Source: JAGGZI01 sp964399605 (GTDB lineage: Archaea > Aenigmatarchaeota > Aenigmatarchaeia > PWEA01 > JAGHBM01). Taken from it: a stretch of 20,836 nucleotides of DNA. How positions within the stretch are numbered: the stretch's first letter is position 1; every line of letters starts with the position of its first letter. The stretch spans positions 1-20,836 of the forward strand of contig CAYNRH010000011.1 of NCBI GenBank assembly GCA_964399605.1, given 5' to 3'. A model generated the notes under the pieces. That model worked only from the letters and a program-made list of their open reading frames with translations. It made no database searches and had not been told where the DNA came from. A program made the position numbers and the translations under genes. This document shows, piece after piece, positions 6,771-13,152 of the stretch.

Positions 6771-7637
6771 ATGAACTTGAGAGAATGGTACGAAAAAACC
6801 GACTATAAGAAGCTGATGGTAATACCAATAATAATCTTTATAATATTTGCCGGCACGCTTTTTTATAAATATTATACCACCGGTGAGTTTTTTATTAAAA
6901 ACATAGACCTGAGCGGAGGTACACAGACAAACATACAAACAAAACAAAATGTTGATGTGTCTGCATTGGAATCATATCTGAAGCCAAAAATTGGCGATGT
7001 TGAAGTAAGGGTTGCATCAAGCATAGGCGGAAATACGCTCATCATAAAAGCCGGGGAAGACGTAGACCAAACCAAATTGCTAAAAATGGTGGAAGATTAT
7101 GGAATAAAAATAGATGACTATTCTTTTGAGAAAATTGGTGCACAGCTTGGAGAGAGTTTCTTCGCACAGAGCAAGATTGCACTGGCGCTTGCATTCATAT
7201 TTATGGGTATTGTTGTTTTTGTAATATTCAAGAATGTTGTGCCATCTCTTGCAGTGATATTTGCTGCGTTTTCTGATATAATATGCACACTTGGTGTCAT
7301 GCAGCTATTTGGGTTAGAGCTATCGCTGGCATCATTTGCTGGACTGTTGCTGGTTCTTGGTTATTCAATAGACACAGACATATTACTTACAACAAGACTT
7401 CTCAAAAGAAGGAACGGTACTGTTGTAGATAGAAGCATAGGAGCCGTTAAAACCGGTCTTACAATGACAACAACCACCATGGTAGCATTGGTTGCACTTT
7501 ATATTATATCAGGGGCAACTGCGCTGCACGAAATAGCAACAGTCTTGTTGATAGCGCTTTTAATTGATATACCAAACACGTGGTTAATGAATCTTGGTAT
7601 ATTAAGATGGTGGATTGATAAGAAGGGATTAAGATGA
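6771..7637 (+). CDS. secF: Protein-export membrane protein SecF
   Basis: A 288-aa SecF subunit of the SecDF complex, which uses the proton gradient to assist late steps of Sec-dependent secretion. TM1 is near residues 18-36 and is followed by KNIDLSGGTQTNIQ (the conserved GGT block of the first periplasmic-type domain); five more TM helices lie between ~125 and 285, with the conserved region around FAGLLLVLGYSIDTDILL carrying acidic residues typical of TM4. The ATG at 6771 is preferred over an upstream in-frame non-ATG start at 6750 because a TATA box lies ~25 bp before it. The stop codon overlaps the secD start (ATGA), indicating translational coupling. secF before secD is the archaeal gene order. 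Confidence 0.93.
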   Translation: MNLREWYEKTDYKKLMVIPIIIFIIFAGTLFYKYYTTGEFFIKNIDLSGGTQTNIQTKQNVDVSALESYLKPKIGDVEVRVASSIGGNTLIIKAGEDVDQTKLLKMVEDYGIKIDDYSFEKIGAQLGESFFAQSKIALALAFIFMGIVVFVIFKNVVPSLAVIFAAFSDIICTLGVMQLFGLELSLASFAGLLLVLGYSIDTDILLTTRLLKRRNGTVVDRSIGAVKTGLTMTTTTMVALVALYIISGATALHEIATVLLIALLIDIPNTWLMNLGILRWWIDKKGLR

Positions 7638-9301
7638 ATTTGTGGAAGGAGTGGAGAATTTGGCTTTTAATTTTTATAGTCTTGGGTAGCATAGCTGCGA
7701 TATCCCCTAACCCTTGGGCAAAGGGTGTTGTAGTAAAATATGTTGATGAGAATTCCCCCTTCTACGGAGAAATAATGCCCGGCGAAAGCATAACCACAAT
7801 AAATGAAGTTAAAATAAACTCAGTTAATGATATGGCCCAATTTGAGAACTACACGGGAATGGTAAGGATATTCCACAACGGAAAATTAACTCTTAAAGAG
7901 GTTCAAAATGGATTGGGATTAGAAGTAGAAAATGCTGGAATAAGCAAACTTAAGCTTGGAATGGACCTTGTTGGGGGAACAAGAGTATTGTTAGCACCAG
8001 AATACGAAGAAAATACAACTGAAAAAGAAAAGGAACTCCTAATGAAACAGGTTATATCAACGCTTCAAACAAGAACAAACGTTTATGGTCTTAAGGAGAT
8101 AAAATTCCAGACAGTAAAGGACGTCAACGGAAATAATTATATACAAATAGAGGTTGCTGGTGCAAGTAAAAAAGAGATAGACGATTTATTGGGAAAACAG
8201 GGAAAATTTGAGGCATATGTTCCAAGAGTAATTAAATTTGAAAACAATTCAGGAAAACTAGAACTTGAGAACAAAACTTATAACATACTTAGGGAAGACA
8301 ATAAAATAAAAATAGGTAATTCCTTTTATGAAGTAAATGATACGCTAACGATTGGTGATATTGATTTTAAGGTCTGGAACATAACAAATGACACCGTTAT
8401 CCTTGCAGGAAAAGTCTTTGAAAGTCAAGACATAAAATATGTTTATTTTGACCCCCAACATTCTTACATAAGGAAATATGGAAACGGTTGGGAATTTTTA
8501 TTCCAAATTTTAATATCTAATGAAGGGGCAAAAAGGTTTGCAGAAATAACACAGGATATACCAGTTGTTGTGGATTCAAACACAGGTGAAAGGTATCTTG
8601 AAGAAAGCATATACCTCTTTTTGGATGGAAAACCAGCCAGCAGCCTAAGAATAAGCGCATCACTGGCGGGGCAGGCATATTCTACTCCACAAATAAGTGG
8701 CGGTGGAAAAACAGAAGAGGAAGCTGTACATGAAGAAAGAAGGCTACAGAGTATTTTGAGAAGCGGGGCGCTGCCAGTAAAATTAAAAGTGGTTAAAGTT
8801 GATTCAATATCACCGTCGTTGGGAAGCCACTTTCTAAAGGGTGTCTTTATAGCGGGATTGGGTGCCATAATTGCTGTAGGAATTGTCGTCTCTCTGAGAT
8901 ATAGAAACTGGAAGATAGTTGTTCCTATTATAATCACATGTGTGTCTGAAGTTATCATAATTCTTGGATTTGCGTCTGTTATAAATTGGACAATAGACCT
9001 ATCAGCAATAGCAGGCATAGTTGCATCGGTGGGTACCGGCGTCGATGACCAGATAATTATTACGGATGAAACCTCTCTTGAAAAAAGGAGGGAATACTCC
9101 ATGAAAGAGAAAATAAAAAGAGCGTTCTTTATAATATTTGGAACAGCGTCAACAACGATAGCAGCCATGCTTCCTCTAATGATAATTGGCATAGGTGTTA
9201 TGAGAGGATTTGCAATAACAACAACAATTGGTGTTTTGGTTGGTATATTTATAACAAGGCCAGCATATGCCAAGATTATAGAGAAATTAAAAATTGTTTA
9301 G
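7634..9301 (+). CDS. secD: Protein-export membrane protein SecD
   Basis: A 555-aa SecD. TM1 is at about residues 8-25; a PDZ-like stretch (GEIMPGESITTINEVKINS) follows; LKLGMDLVGGTRVLLAPE is the archaeal form of the conserved D1 motif; a large extracytoplasmic P1-like domain runs to about residue 390; five TM helices close the protein, with VASVGTGVDDQIIITDE as the conserved TM4 region (GTGVDDQI, acidic residues that take part in proton transfer in bacterial homologues). It acts with SecF in the membrane. Its ATG overlaps the secF stop by 4 nt, and its TAG overlaps the GGTG ribosome binding site of the next gene, so the unit continues into the nucleotidyltransferase. Confidence 0.93.
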   Translation: MNLWKEWRIWLLIFIVLGSIAAISPNPWAKGVVVKYVDENSPFYGEIMPGESITTINEVKINSVNDMAQFENYTGMVRIFHNGKLTLKEVQNGLGLEVENAGISKLKLGMDLVGGTRVLLAPEYEENTTEKEKELLMKQVISTLQTRTNVYGLKEIKFQTVKDVNGNNYIQIEVAGASKKEIDDLLGKQGKFEAYVPRVIKFENNSGKLELENKTYNILREDNKIKIGNSFYEVNDTLTIGDIDFKVWNITNDTVILAGKVFESQDIKYVYFDPQHSYIRKYGNGWEFLFQILISNEGAKRFAEITQDIPVVVDSNTGERYLEESIYLFLDGKPASSLRISASLAGQAYSTPQISGGGKTEEEAVHEERRLQSILRSGALPVKLKVVKVDSISPSLGSHFLKGVFIAGLGAIIAVGIVVSLRYRNWKIVVPIIITCVSEVIIILGFASVINWTIDLSAIAGIVASVGTGVDDQIIITDETSLEKRREYSMKEKIKRAFFIIFGTASTTIAAMLPLMIIGIGVMRGFAITTTIGVLVGIFITRPAYAKIIEKLKIV

Positions 9302-9309
9302 GTGCGAAG

Positions 9310-10338
9310 ATGGTTGTTAAAGAGGCTATAATTCTCGCTGGTGGGTTTGGAACGAGATTATCGCCACTAACATATACCACACCAAAACCGCTTTTGCCCA
9401 TATTAAATAAACCAATGGTTTCTTATATAATAAACCAATTGCCAAGAGAAACAAAAACCGTGATAATAGCATCTAACTACAAGAACGAACAGCTTGAAAA
9501 ATTCTTTGAAAAAAATGATTTTGGGAAAAACATTTTAATCAACCCTGAACCAAAACCATTGGGCACGGGTGGTGCTGTCAAGTTTGCAGAAAAATATATA
9601 ACTGGGAATTTTCTTGTCTTAAATTCCGATATTATTTCATCATTAAACATAGAAGATATGGTTAAATTCCACAAAAACAACAGGGGATTTGCTACAATAT
9701 CACTATGGCCAGTTGAAGACGTTTCTGAGTTTGGTGTTGTTGAAATAAAAAACAATATGATATCAAAATTTATAGAAAAGCCAAACCCAGAAGAAGCGCC
9801 GTCAAACCTTATAAATGCCGGCACATATCTATTCGATTTGAAAATACTTGACTACATAGACAACGACTTTGTGTCTATGGAAAAGGAAGTGTTTCCAAGA
9901 ATAATAGAAAGTGGGAAAAGATTTTTGGGTTTTCCTGTTGCGGGTTTTTGGATTGATGTTGGAAGAATAAAAAGTTATATAGAAGCCAATAAACTTTTAA
10001 TAACTGAAAATAACCTCAATAATATTGTTGGTGATGGGTGTAAAATAGAAGGAATTGTTGAAAAATCAAGTATTGGAGAAAATGTAGAAATTGGCAAGAA
10101 CTCTGTAATAAAAAACTCTGTAATATTTGATAATGTTTTAATAGAAGAAAATGTAGAAGTAAATGAAAGTGTTGTTGGAATGGATGCAAGTATAGGCAAA
10201 AACTCAAACATAAACAATAGTGTTGTTGGAGAAGGAGAAAAAATAGAAAAAAACACTATAGTTGAAAATAAAAAAATATGGACTAAAGAAGTGCCAAGAA
10301 ACTATCCGAAAAAACAAATTGGAAATGTAGTGAGGTGA
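9310..10338 (+). CDS. Sugar-phosphate nucleotidyltransferase with left-handed beta-helix tail
   Basis: A 342-aa NDP-sugar pyrophosphorylase that would join a sugar 1-phosphate to an NTP. The N-terminal domain has the intact signature AIILAGGFGTRLSPLT (6-21), the activator lysine context PKPLLPILNKPM, GTGGAV for the base/ribose pocket, LNSD for the metal Asp, VVEIK, IEKP and FWIDVGRIKSY. Residues ~235-320 are hexapeptide repeats ([IV]G-x4 type: GDGCKIEG, SSIGENVEIGKNSVI, NSVI...) forming a left-handed beta-helix, as in archaeal glucose-1-P thymidylyltransferase or mannose-1-P guanylyltransferase relatives. Specificity cannot be called by eye. It lacks the C-terminal acetyltransferase features of GlmU-like bifunctional forms. 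GGTG at 9301-9304 precedes the ATG. In contrast to the RHH fusion at 1866, all catalytic motifs are present. Confidence 0.9.
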   Translation: MVVKEAIILAGGFGTRLSPLTYTTPKPLLPILNKPMVSYIINQLPRETKTVIIASNYKNEQLEKFFEKNDFGKNILINPEPKPLGTGGAVKFAEKYITGNFLVLNSDIISSLNIEDMVKFHKNNRGFATISLWPVEDVSEFGVVEIKNNMISKFIEKPNPEEAPSNLINAGTYLFDLKILDYIDNDFVSMEKEVFPRIIESGKRFLGFPVAGFWIDVGRIKSYIEANKLLITENNLNNIVGDGCKIEGIVEKSSIGENVEIGKNSVIKNSVIFDNVLIEENVEVNESVVGMDASIGKNSNINNSVVGEGEKIEKNTIVENKKIWTKEVPRNYPKKQIGNVVR

Positions 10339-10343
10339 TTTAA

Positions 10344-10523
10344 GTGGAAGTTAGTGTAGATAAAGAAAAATGTATTGGTTGTGGAGTATGTATATCAATA
10401 TGCCCTGATGTTTTTGAATTGGGAGATGATGGAAAATCACATCCAAAAGTTAAAGAAACTAACGAAGAATGTGCCGAAGACGCAAGAGACGCTTGCCCTG
10501 TTGGTGCAATAGTTGTTGATTAA
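10344..10523 (+). CDS. Single-cluster [4Fe-4S] ferredoxin
   Basis: A 59-aa ferredoxin starting at GTG 10344 (GAGGTGATT ribosome binding site at 10332-10340, overlapping the stop of the upstream gene). The CIGCGVCISICP motif gives C10, C13, C16 and C20; the second half keeps C43 and DACPVGA (C51). This matches the Pyrococcus/Thermotoga monocluster pattern: C10, C13, C16 and C51 bind one 4Fe-4S cluster, and C20-C43 can form the disulfide known in those proteins. It is a soluble low-potential electron carrier; the partner enzyme is unknown. It is the last gene of the secF-secD-nucleotidyltransferase run, and its stop overlaps the convergent gene's stop by 4 nt. Confidence 0.92.
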   Translation: MEVSVDKEKCIGCGVCISICPDVFELGDDGKSHPKVKETNEECAEDARDACPVGAIVVD

Positions 10524-11032
10524 ACCATTTTTGGGAGTAAATCTAAAAATGCCTGTATCCCATCCCTTATTCTTATAACATATTTTTTGCAATCTTCCAT
10601 ATACTCGTCTCTAAGGTCCCCATAAAGCGCCTTCTCATAAAAAGCGCGGAAAGCATCCCACACAATCGACTTCTGAAGAGTTGTTTTCTGTGGATAATTT
10701 GTCTCAACAGTACCCTTTATTTCTATGTTTATGTCACCAATATATTTTATATCTCCCTTGTTTACTGGCTTGAGTTTCATATCTATTTCTATTTCATAAA
10801 GAAGCCTTGTATATTTGTCTTTTTGCTTCCACGCTTCCAGAAAAATATGGATTTTCTCTGGATCACCCTTCGTGTGTTCATAAACTCTTTCGTTTATATC
10901 TCTTGGGTCTAATTTCACACGAGAAATGAGAATTTCTTTGATTTCGGGATAAACTGCTTGTGGATTTGGTACGTTTTTTACTTTTATTTTTGGTATTATC
11001 GGACATTCATCCTCGATTTTAATTTTTGCCAT
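10520..11032 (-). CDS. Conserved-looking hypothetical protein, 170 aa
   Basis: Not recognised. It is a soluble, charged protein with no membrane segment or signal peptide. The N-terminal part begins MAKIKIEDECPIIPKIKVKN; the centre has alternating strands (TRLLYEIEIDMKLKP, YIGDINIEIKGTVETNYP); the C-terminal third is helical and rich in aromatic and charged residues (SIVWDAFRAFYEKALYGDL, then a helix to the end). Only one Cys is present in the N-terminal half and no catalytic motif stands out. The ATG at 11032 has GGTGAT four bases upstream; the in-frame GTG at 11041 lies inside that ribosome binding site and is rejected. The ribosome binding site overlaps the stop of the CBS gene, so the two are probably translated from one message. 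Confidence 0.75.
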   Translation of the reverse strand: MAKIKIEDECPIIPKIKVKNVPNPQAVYPEIKEILISRVKLDPRDINERVYEHTKGDPEKIHIFLEAWKQKDKYTRLLYEIEIDMKLKPVNKGDIKYIGDINIEIKGTVETNYPQKTTLQKSIVWDAFRAFYEKALYGDLRDEYMEDCKKYVIRIRDGIQAFLDLLPKMV

Positions 11033-11041
11033 ACATATCAC

Positions 11042-11575
11042 CTATATTTTTGGTGCTGAATCACGGCATTCCTCACATACCCACAATCCGTTCACCTTTG
11101 TCAAATTATCACTATAATTACCACATATTTCACAAACATCCCCTATAACTTCCGGCTCATTTTCCTGATTACCGCCCCGTATCCACGAATCTATTAGGTT
11201 TGGGGCCATCCGCAATATGTCCCCATCTGTTAATATACCAACAAGCTTACCTTCATCCACAACAGGAAGCCTTTTTATATTATTATCCAGCATTGTCACT
11301 ATGGCATCGGAAAGACTTTCGTCTGGTGTGGTTGTTATAAGCTTTTTTGTCATGACATCTGATGCTTTCATTTTTGTTGGGTCTTTATTTGGTATTATTA
11401 TTCTCTTTATCAAATCTTCAGATGTTATCAATCCAACTAATTTGTTCTTATCGCATATCACCATTGAACCTATATCTTTTTCTCTCATCTTCTTTGCAAG
11501 CTCTATTATCTTTTCGTCTGGAGTTGTGTAAATAACATCCTTTGTCATTGCATCTTCTACACTAATTTCTGGCAT
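11042..11575 (-). CDS. Tandem CBS-domain protein with C-terminal zinc ribbon
   Basis: A 177-aa protein. Two CBS repeats fill residues ~5-60 (VEDAMTKDVIYTTPDEKI ... GLITSEDLI) and ~70-125 (ASDVMTKKLITTTPDESL ... GILTDGDIL); a CBS pair (Bateman module) senses adenine nucleotides or S-adenosyl compounds in many families. The C-terminus is a zinc ribbon, C148-x2-C151 and C167-x2-C170, separated by about 15 residues. The combination suggests a nucleotide-responsive regulator that contacts a nucleic acid or protein through the ribbon (inference). The ATG at 11575 follows GGTGA with a 6-bp spacer; the in-frame GTG at 11584 falls inside that site. It lies upstream of, and coupled to, the 170-aa hypothetical protein, which may be its partner. 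Confidence 0.88.
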   Translation of the reverse strand: MPEISVEDAMTKDVIYTTPDEKIIELAKKMREKDIGSMVICDKNKLVGLITSEDLIKRIIIPNKDPTKMKASDVMTKKLITTTPDESLSDAIVTMLDNNIKRLPVVDEGKLVGILTDGDILRMAPNLIDSWIRGGNQENEPEVIGDVCEICGNYSDNLTKVNGLWVCEECRDSAPKI

Positions 11576-11626
11576 TTTTTTCACCTAAAGTAATTTTATT
11601 TAAACATCTATTTAAAAATAATAGTT
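11576..11626. promoter_or_regulatory. Divergent promoter, CBS gene (minus) / hjc (plus)
   Basis: A 51-bp AT-rich gap. TTTATTTAAACA (about 11596-11606) lies ~25 bp before the hjc ATG, which has no Shine-Dalgarno and is probably leaderless. The minus-strand gene has GGTGA at 11582-11586 and a TATA-like TTTTAAATAG (about 11608-11618). Confidence 0.45.
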
Positions 11627-12013
11627 ATGACAAACTATAGAAAAGGGATGAATTTTGAGTTCAGGGTAAGAAACTTATTTAGAAAATATGGATATCAGGC
11701 AGAAAGAAAAGCTGCATCGGCGCCGTATGATATAATTGTTATAAAGGACGGTTCTGTTGTTTTCCTAGTAGATGCCAAAAAAACTTCACAAAAAGATAAA
11801 AAATTTATATATTTGAAGAGAAGCGATGTAGAAAAAATAATAAGAGAAGCAAAGAAAATGAATGCCAGACCGCTTATCATATATGGATTTTACAGAACTC
11901 CTGTTTTTGTAGCATTTCCTGAAGAAATAATAAAAAAGGATGTTATGAAAATGGAAAATGGTTTAAAACTAGAGGATTTTCTTATCCAGCATACCAATCA
12001 TGCTTCTTCGTGA
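11627..12013 (+). CDS. hjc: Archaeal Holliday junction resolvase Hjc
   Basis: A 128-aa PD-(D/E)xK nuclease that cuts four-way DNA junctions during recombination. The N-terminal RKGMNFEFRVRNLF supplies the conserved Glu (E11); SAPYDIIVI has S31 and the metal Asp35; FLVDAKKT gives D49-A50-K51, the D/E-x-K pair with Asp where most Hjc proteins have Glu. Length fits the family (120-140 aa). It starts without a Shine-Dalgarno, 25 bp after a TATA-like box. Its 3' end overlaps the convergent 52-aa membrane-protein gene by 32 nt. It lies about 1.1 kb from the probable replication origin. Confidence 0.9.
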   Translation: MTNYRKGMNFEFRVRNLFRKYGYQAERKAASAPYDIIVIKDGSVVFLVDAKKTSQKDKKFIYLKRSDVEKIIREAKKMNARPLIIYGFYRTPVFVAFPEEIIKKDVMKMENGLKLEDFLIQHTNHASS

Positions 12014-12140
12014 GCGCAAACAAGAATCCTATTAAACCCAAAACAGATATTACCCACGAAAAATTTATGTTATAAATAAAAAATAAAAAAAGCCCTAACA
12101 AAAATATACTAGCGCTTATAAAAACCCACCTATAATTCAT
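11982..12140 (-). CDS. Small two-helix membrane protein, 52 aa
   Basis: A short gene read directly from the minus strand. It starts MNYRWVFISAS, has two hydrophobic helices (about residues 5-23 and 28-44) split by the turn NINFS, and ends TKKHDWYAG, with lysines that would place the C-terminus inside by the positive-inside rule. Support: a GAGGAG ribbon site about 7 bases before the ATG, tight coupling to the HTH regulator (its ATG lies 11 nt before the end of that gene's TAG), and amphipathic-free membrane composition across the full length with no rare-codon breaks. The function is unknown. It overlaps the 3' end of hjc by 32 nt on the opposite strand. The N-terminal-in/C-terminal-in hairpin could anchor or sense at the membrane. 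Confidence 0.7.
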   Translation of the reverse strand: MNYRWVFISASIFLLGLFLFFIYNINFSWVISVLGLIGFLFALTKKHDWYAG

Positions 12141-12855
12141 TGAAACTCCTCTTTAAAATACTCTTTAATTTATTAATATTTTTTGTCCTTGTTATTGCTA
12201 TTGGTATGCCTTCTATTTCTCCTATTCTCCTTGCAAGCTCATCTATTTCATCGGGCCCCTGAAAAACAACCAAGGATGGTCTGAGATTTGTAACTTTAAT
12301 TGCAACCATTGGGCTTCTGCCTTTTGTAACATTTGTAAATATAAGTGCCCGGTTCGTTGTCAACCCATATATTTTAACAAGTTCTGTAGAAGATAACTCC
12401 ATTATTGCCTTTAAGGAATCTATAAGGGAATAACCATAAACATCTTTGTCAATCAAATCCTCCCTTGCAACAACAACACAATCGGTTTTTTCACAAAAAT
12501 CTTTAACCTTAATTGGCATTTTAAATTCATTTATGTCAATTATAGATGACGTTATTTTATCCTCACCAGGAAAATTATAAAATTCCTTCAAAACACCATC
12601 ACCTTTTCTTTCTGATATCTTTATCAAGGCATCCACTATATTTCTTATTATTTTTATGCCTGGTGATTTTCTCCTCCCACTCTCATAATCAGATAAAACG
12701 GATGGCATAACGTTCATTTCGTCTGCAACTTCCCTTTGAGAAATCTTAAAAATATTTCTCCATTTCCTTATTATTACACCCGGCCTTTCAGATAAAACAA
12801 TTTCTCCTGATATTTTTTTGGCTAAATTATCCTTCATTATGTCTTTTTCACTCAT
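12130..12855 (-). CDS. HTH (XRE-like) transcriptional regulator, archaeal COG1709-like
   Basis: A 241-aa predicted DNA-binding protein. Residues ~25-85 form a Cro/CI-type helix-turn-helix: VIIRKWRNIFKISQREVADEM then MPSVLSDYESGRRKSPG, the classical HTH_3 pattern. The C-terminal ~140 residues (from FKMPIKVKDFCEKTDC) form a separate alpha/beta domain with DSLKAIMELSS, YGLTTNRALIFTNVTKGRSPMVAIKV and FQGPDEIDELARRIGEIEGIPIAITR. That domain arrangement resembles the archaeal predicted regulators of COG1709; ligand unknown. The ATG at 12855 has no Shine-Dalgarno; a TATA-like ATTATTTATAT (minus, 12878-12888) about 25 bp upstream fits a leaderless message. It is divergent from orc1/cdc6 across the probable origin, so it could control initiator expression (inference). 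Confidence 0.85.
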   Translation of the reverse strand: MSEKDIMKDNLAKKISGEIVLSERPGVIIRKWRNIFKISQREVADEMNVMPSVLSDYESGRRKSPGIKIIRNIVDALIKISERKGDGVLKEFYNFPGEDKITSSIIDINEFKMPIKVKDFCEKTDCVVVAREDLIDKDVYGYSLIDSLKAIMELSSTELVKIYGLTTNRALIFTNVTKGRSPMVAIKVTNLRPSLVVFQGPDEIDELARRIGEIEGIPIAITRTKNINKLKSILKRSFNEL

Positions 12856-12970
12856 AATTAGTTTTTGAAGTAACAGATATAAATAATTGACGTATTTTTG
12901 TTTAAATATTGTCGATTTATAGTGAGAGAGGTATATTTCCTGTAGAAATAAATGAATTAAAATTGACTTT

Positions 12971-13018
12971 CTATTATATTATATATAACACTGTTATATA
13001 AATATATATAATAATAAA
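12971..13018. other. A/T-rich candidate DNA unwinding element with a 19-bp palindrome
   Basis: About 48 bp with only a few G/C bases. At 12982-13000 there is a perfect inverted repeat with 9-bp arms TATATAACA / TGTTATATA around a single C. It can serve as duplex-unwinding element; the palindrome could equally be an operator for a dimeric protein such as the neighbouring HTH regulator. Confidence 0.6.
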
Positions 13019-13026
13019 GAAAACAA

Positions 13027-13047
13027 TTCCACAGGAAAAGAAGGGGT
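13027..13047 (+). repeat. ORB-like origin recognition element, forward
   Basis: TTCCACAGGAAAAGAAGGGG matches the general archaeal ORB layout: a TTCCAnnGGAAA dyad followed by a G-run that Orc1/Cdc6 reads with its winged helix and AAA+ domain. It is the best match to the known consensus in the window. Confidence 0.7.
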
Positions 13048-13058
13048 GGTATTCATAT

Positions 13059-13078
13059 ACCCCCTTATTTCACGTGCA
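13059..13078 (-). repeat. ORB-like element, inverted copy 1
   Basis: ACCCCCTTATTTCACGTGCA; its reverse complement has CACGTGAAATAAGGGGGT, sharing CAC-GAAA-A-GGGG with the forward element. It is identical over 20 bp to copy 2, and the pair is spaced 22 bp start to start, close to two helical turns. Confidence 0.7.
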
Positions 13079-13080
13079 CC

Positions 13081-13100
13081 ACCCCCTTATTTCACGTGCA
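13081..13100 (-). repeat. ORB-like element, inverted copy 2
   Basis: A perfect second copy of the 20-bp element at 13059-13078. It ends seven bases before the TATA box of orc1, so initiator binding here should influence orc1 transcription. Confidence 0.7.
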
Positions 13101-13105
13101 GATAT

Positions 13106-13152
13106 CTTTTTATAAATAAATATTCTATTTGAAATAGGGGTGTATAATTACT
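13106..13152 (+). promoter_or_regulatory. orc1/cdc6 promoter, possible autoregulatory site and ribosome binding site
   Basis: A TATA-like TTTTATAAATA lies at about 13107-13117, predicting a start site near 13137-13142. Over this site sits a perfect palindrome CTATTT-G-AAATAG (13125-13137) running into AGGGGTG, which both resembles the GAAATA..GGGG half of the ORB elements and provides a GGGGTG Shine-Dalgarno 11 bases before the ATG. Initiator autorepression is a reasonable inference. Confidence 0.5.

Larger units (their letters stand above)
12856..13152. other. oriC: Probable replication origin (oriC) upstream of orc1/cdc6
   Basis: A 297-bp non-coding gap, the longest in the window, placed directly before orc1/cdc6 as archaeal origins usually are. 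It contains, in order: the leaderless promoter of the HTH regulator; a degenerate ORB-like match (12937-12956); an almost pure A/T stretch (about 12971-13018) as candidate unwinding element, with a 19-bp palindrome inside; one forward ORB-like element (13027-13047); two identical inverted ORB-like elements (13059-13078 and 13081-13100); and the orc1 promoter. Elements with G-runs facing each other across 13047-13059 match the inverted arrangement of ORBs at characterised origins. Confidence 0.8.

Noticed and set aside
8464..9273. A 269-codon open frame antisense to secD
   Set aside because: It is the complement of hydrophobic SecD coding sequence, has no ribosome binding site or recognisable domain, and secD is certain.
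13059..13100. Two 20-bp direct copies as a CRISPR array
   Set aside because: Only two copies with 2-bp separation, no spacers or cas genes; the sequence matches ORB elements at an origin.
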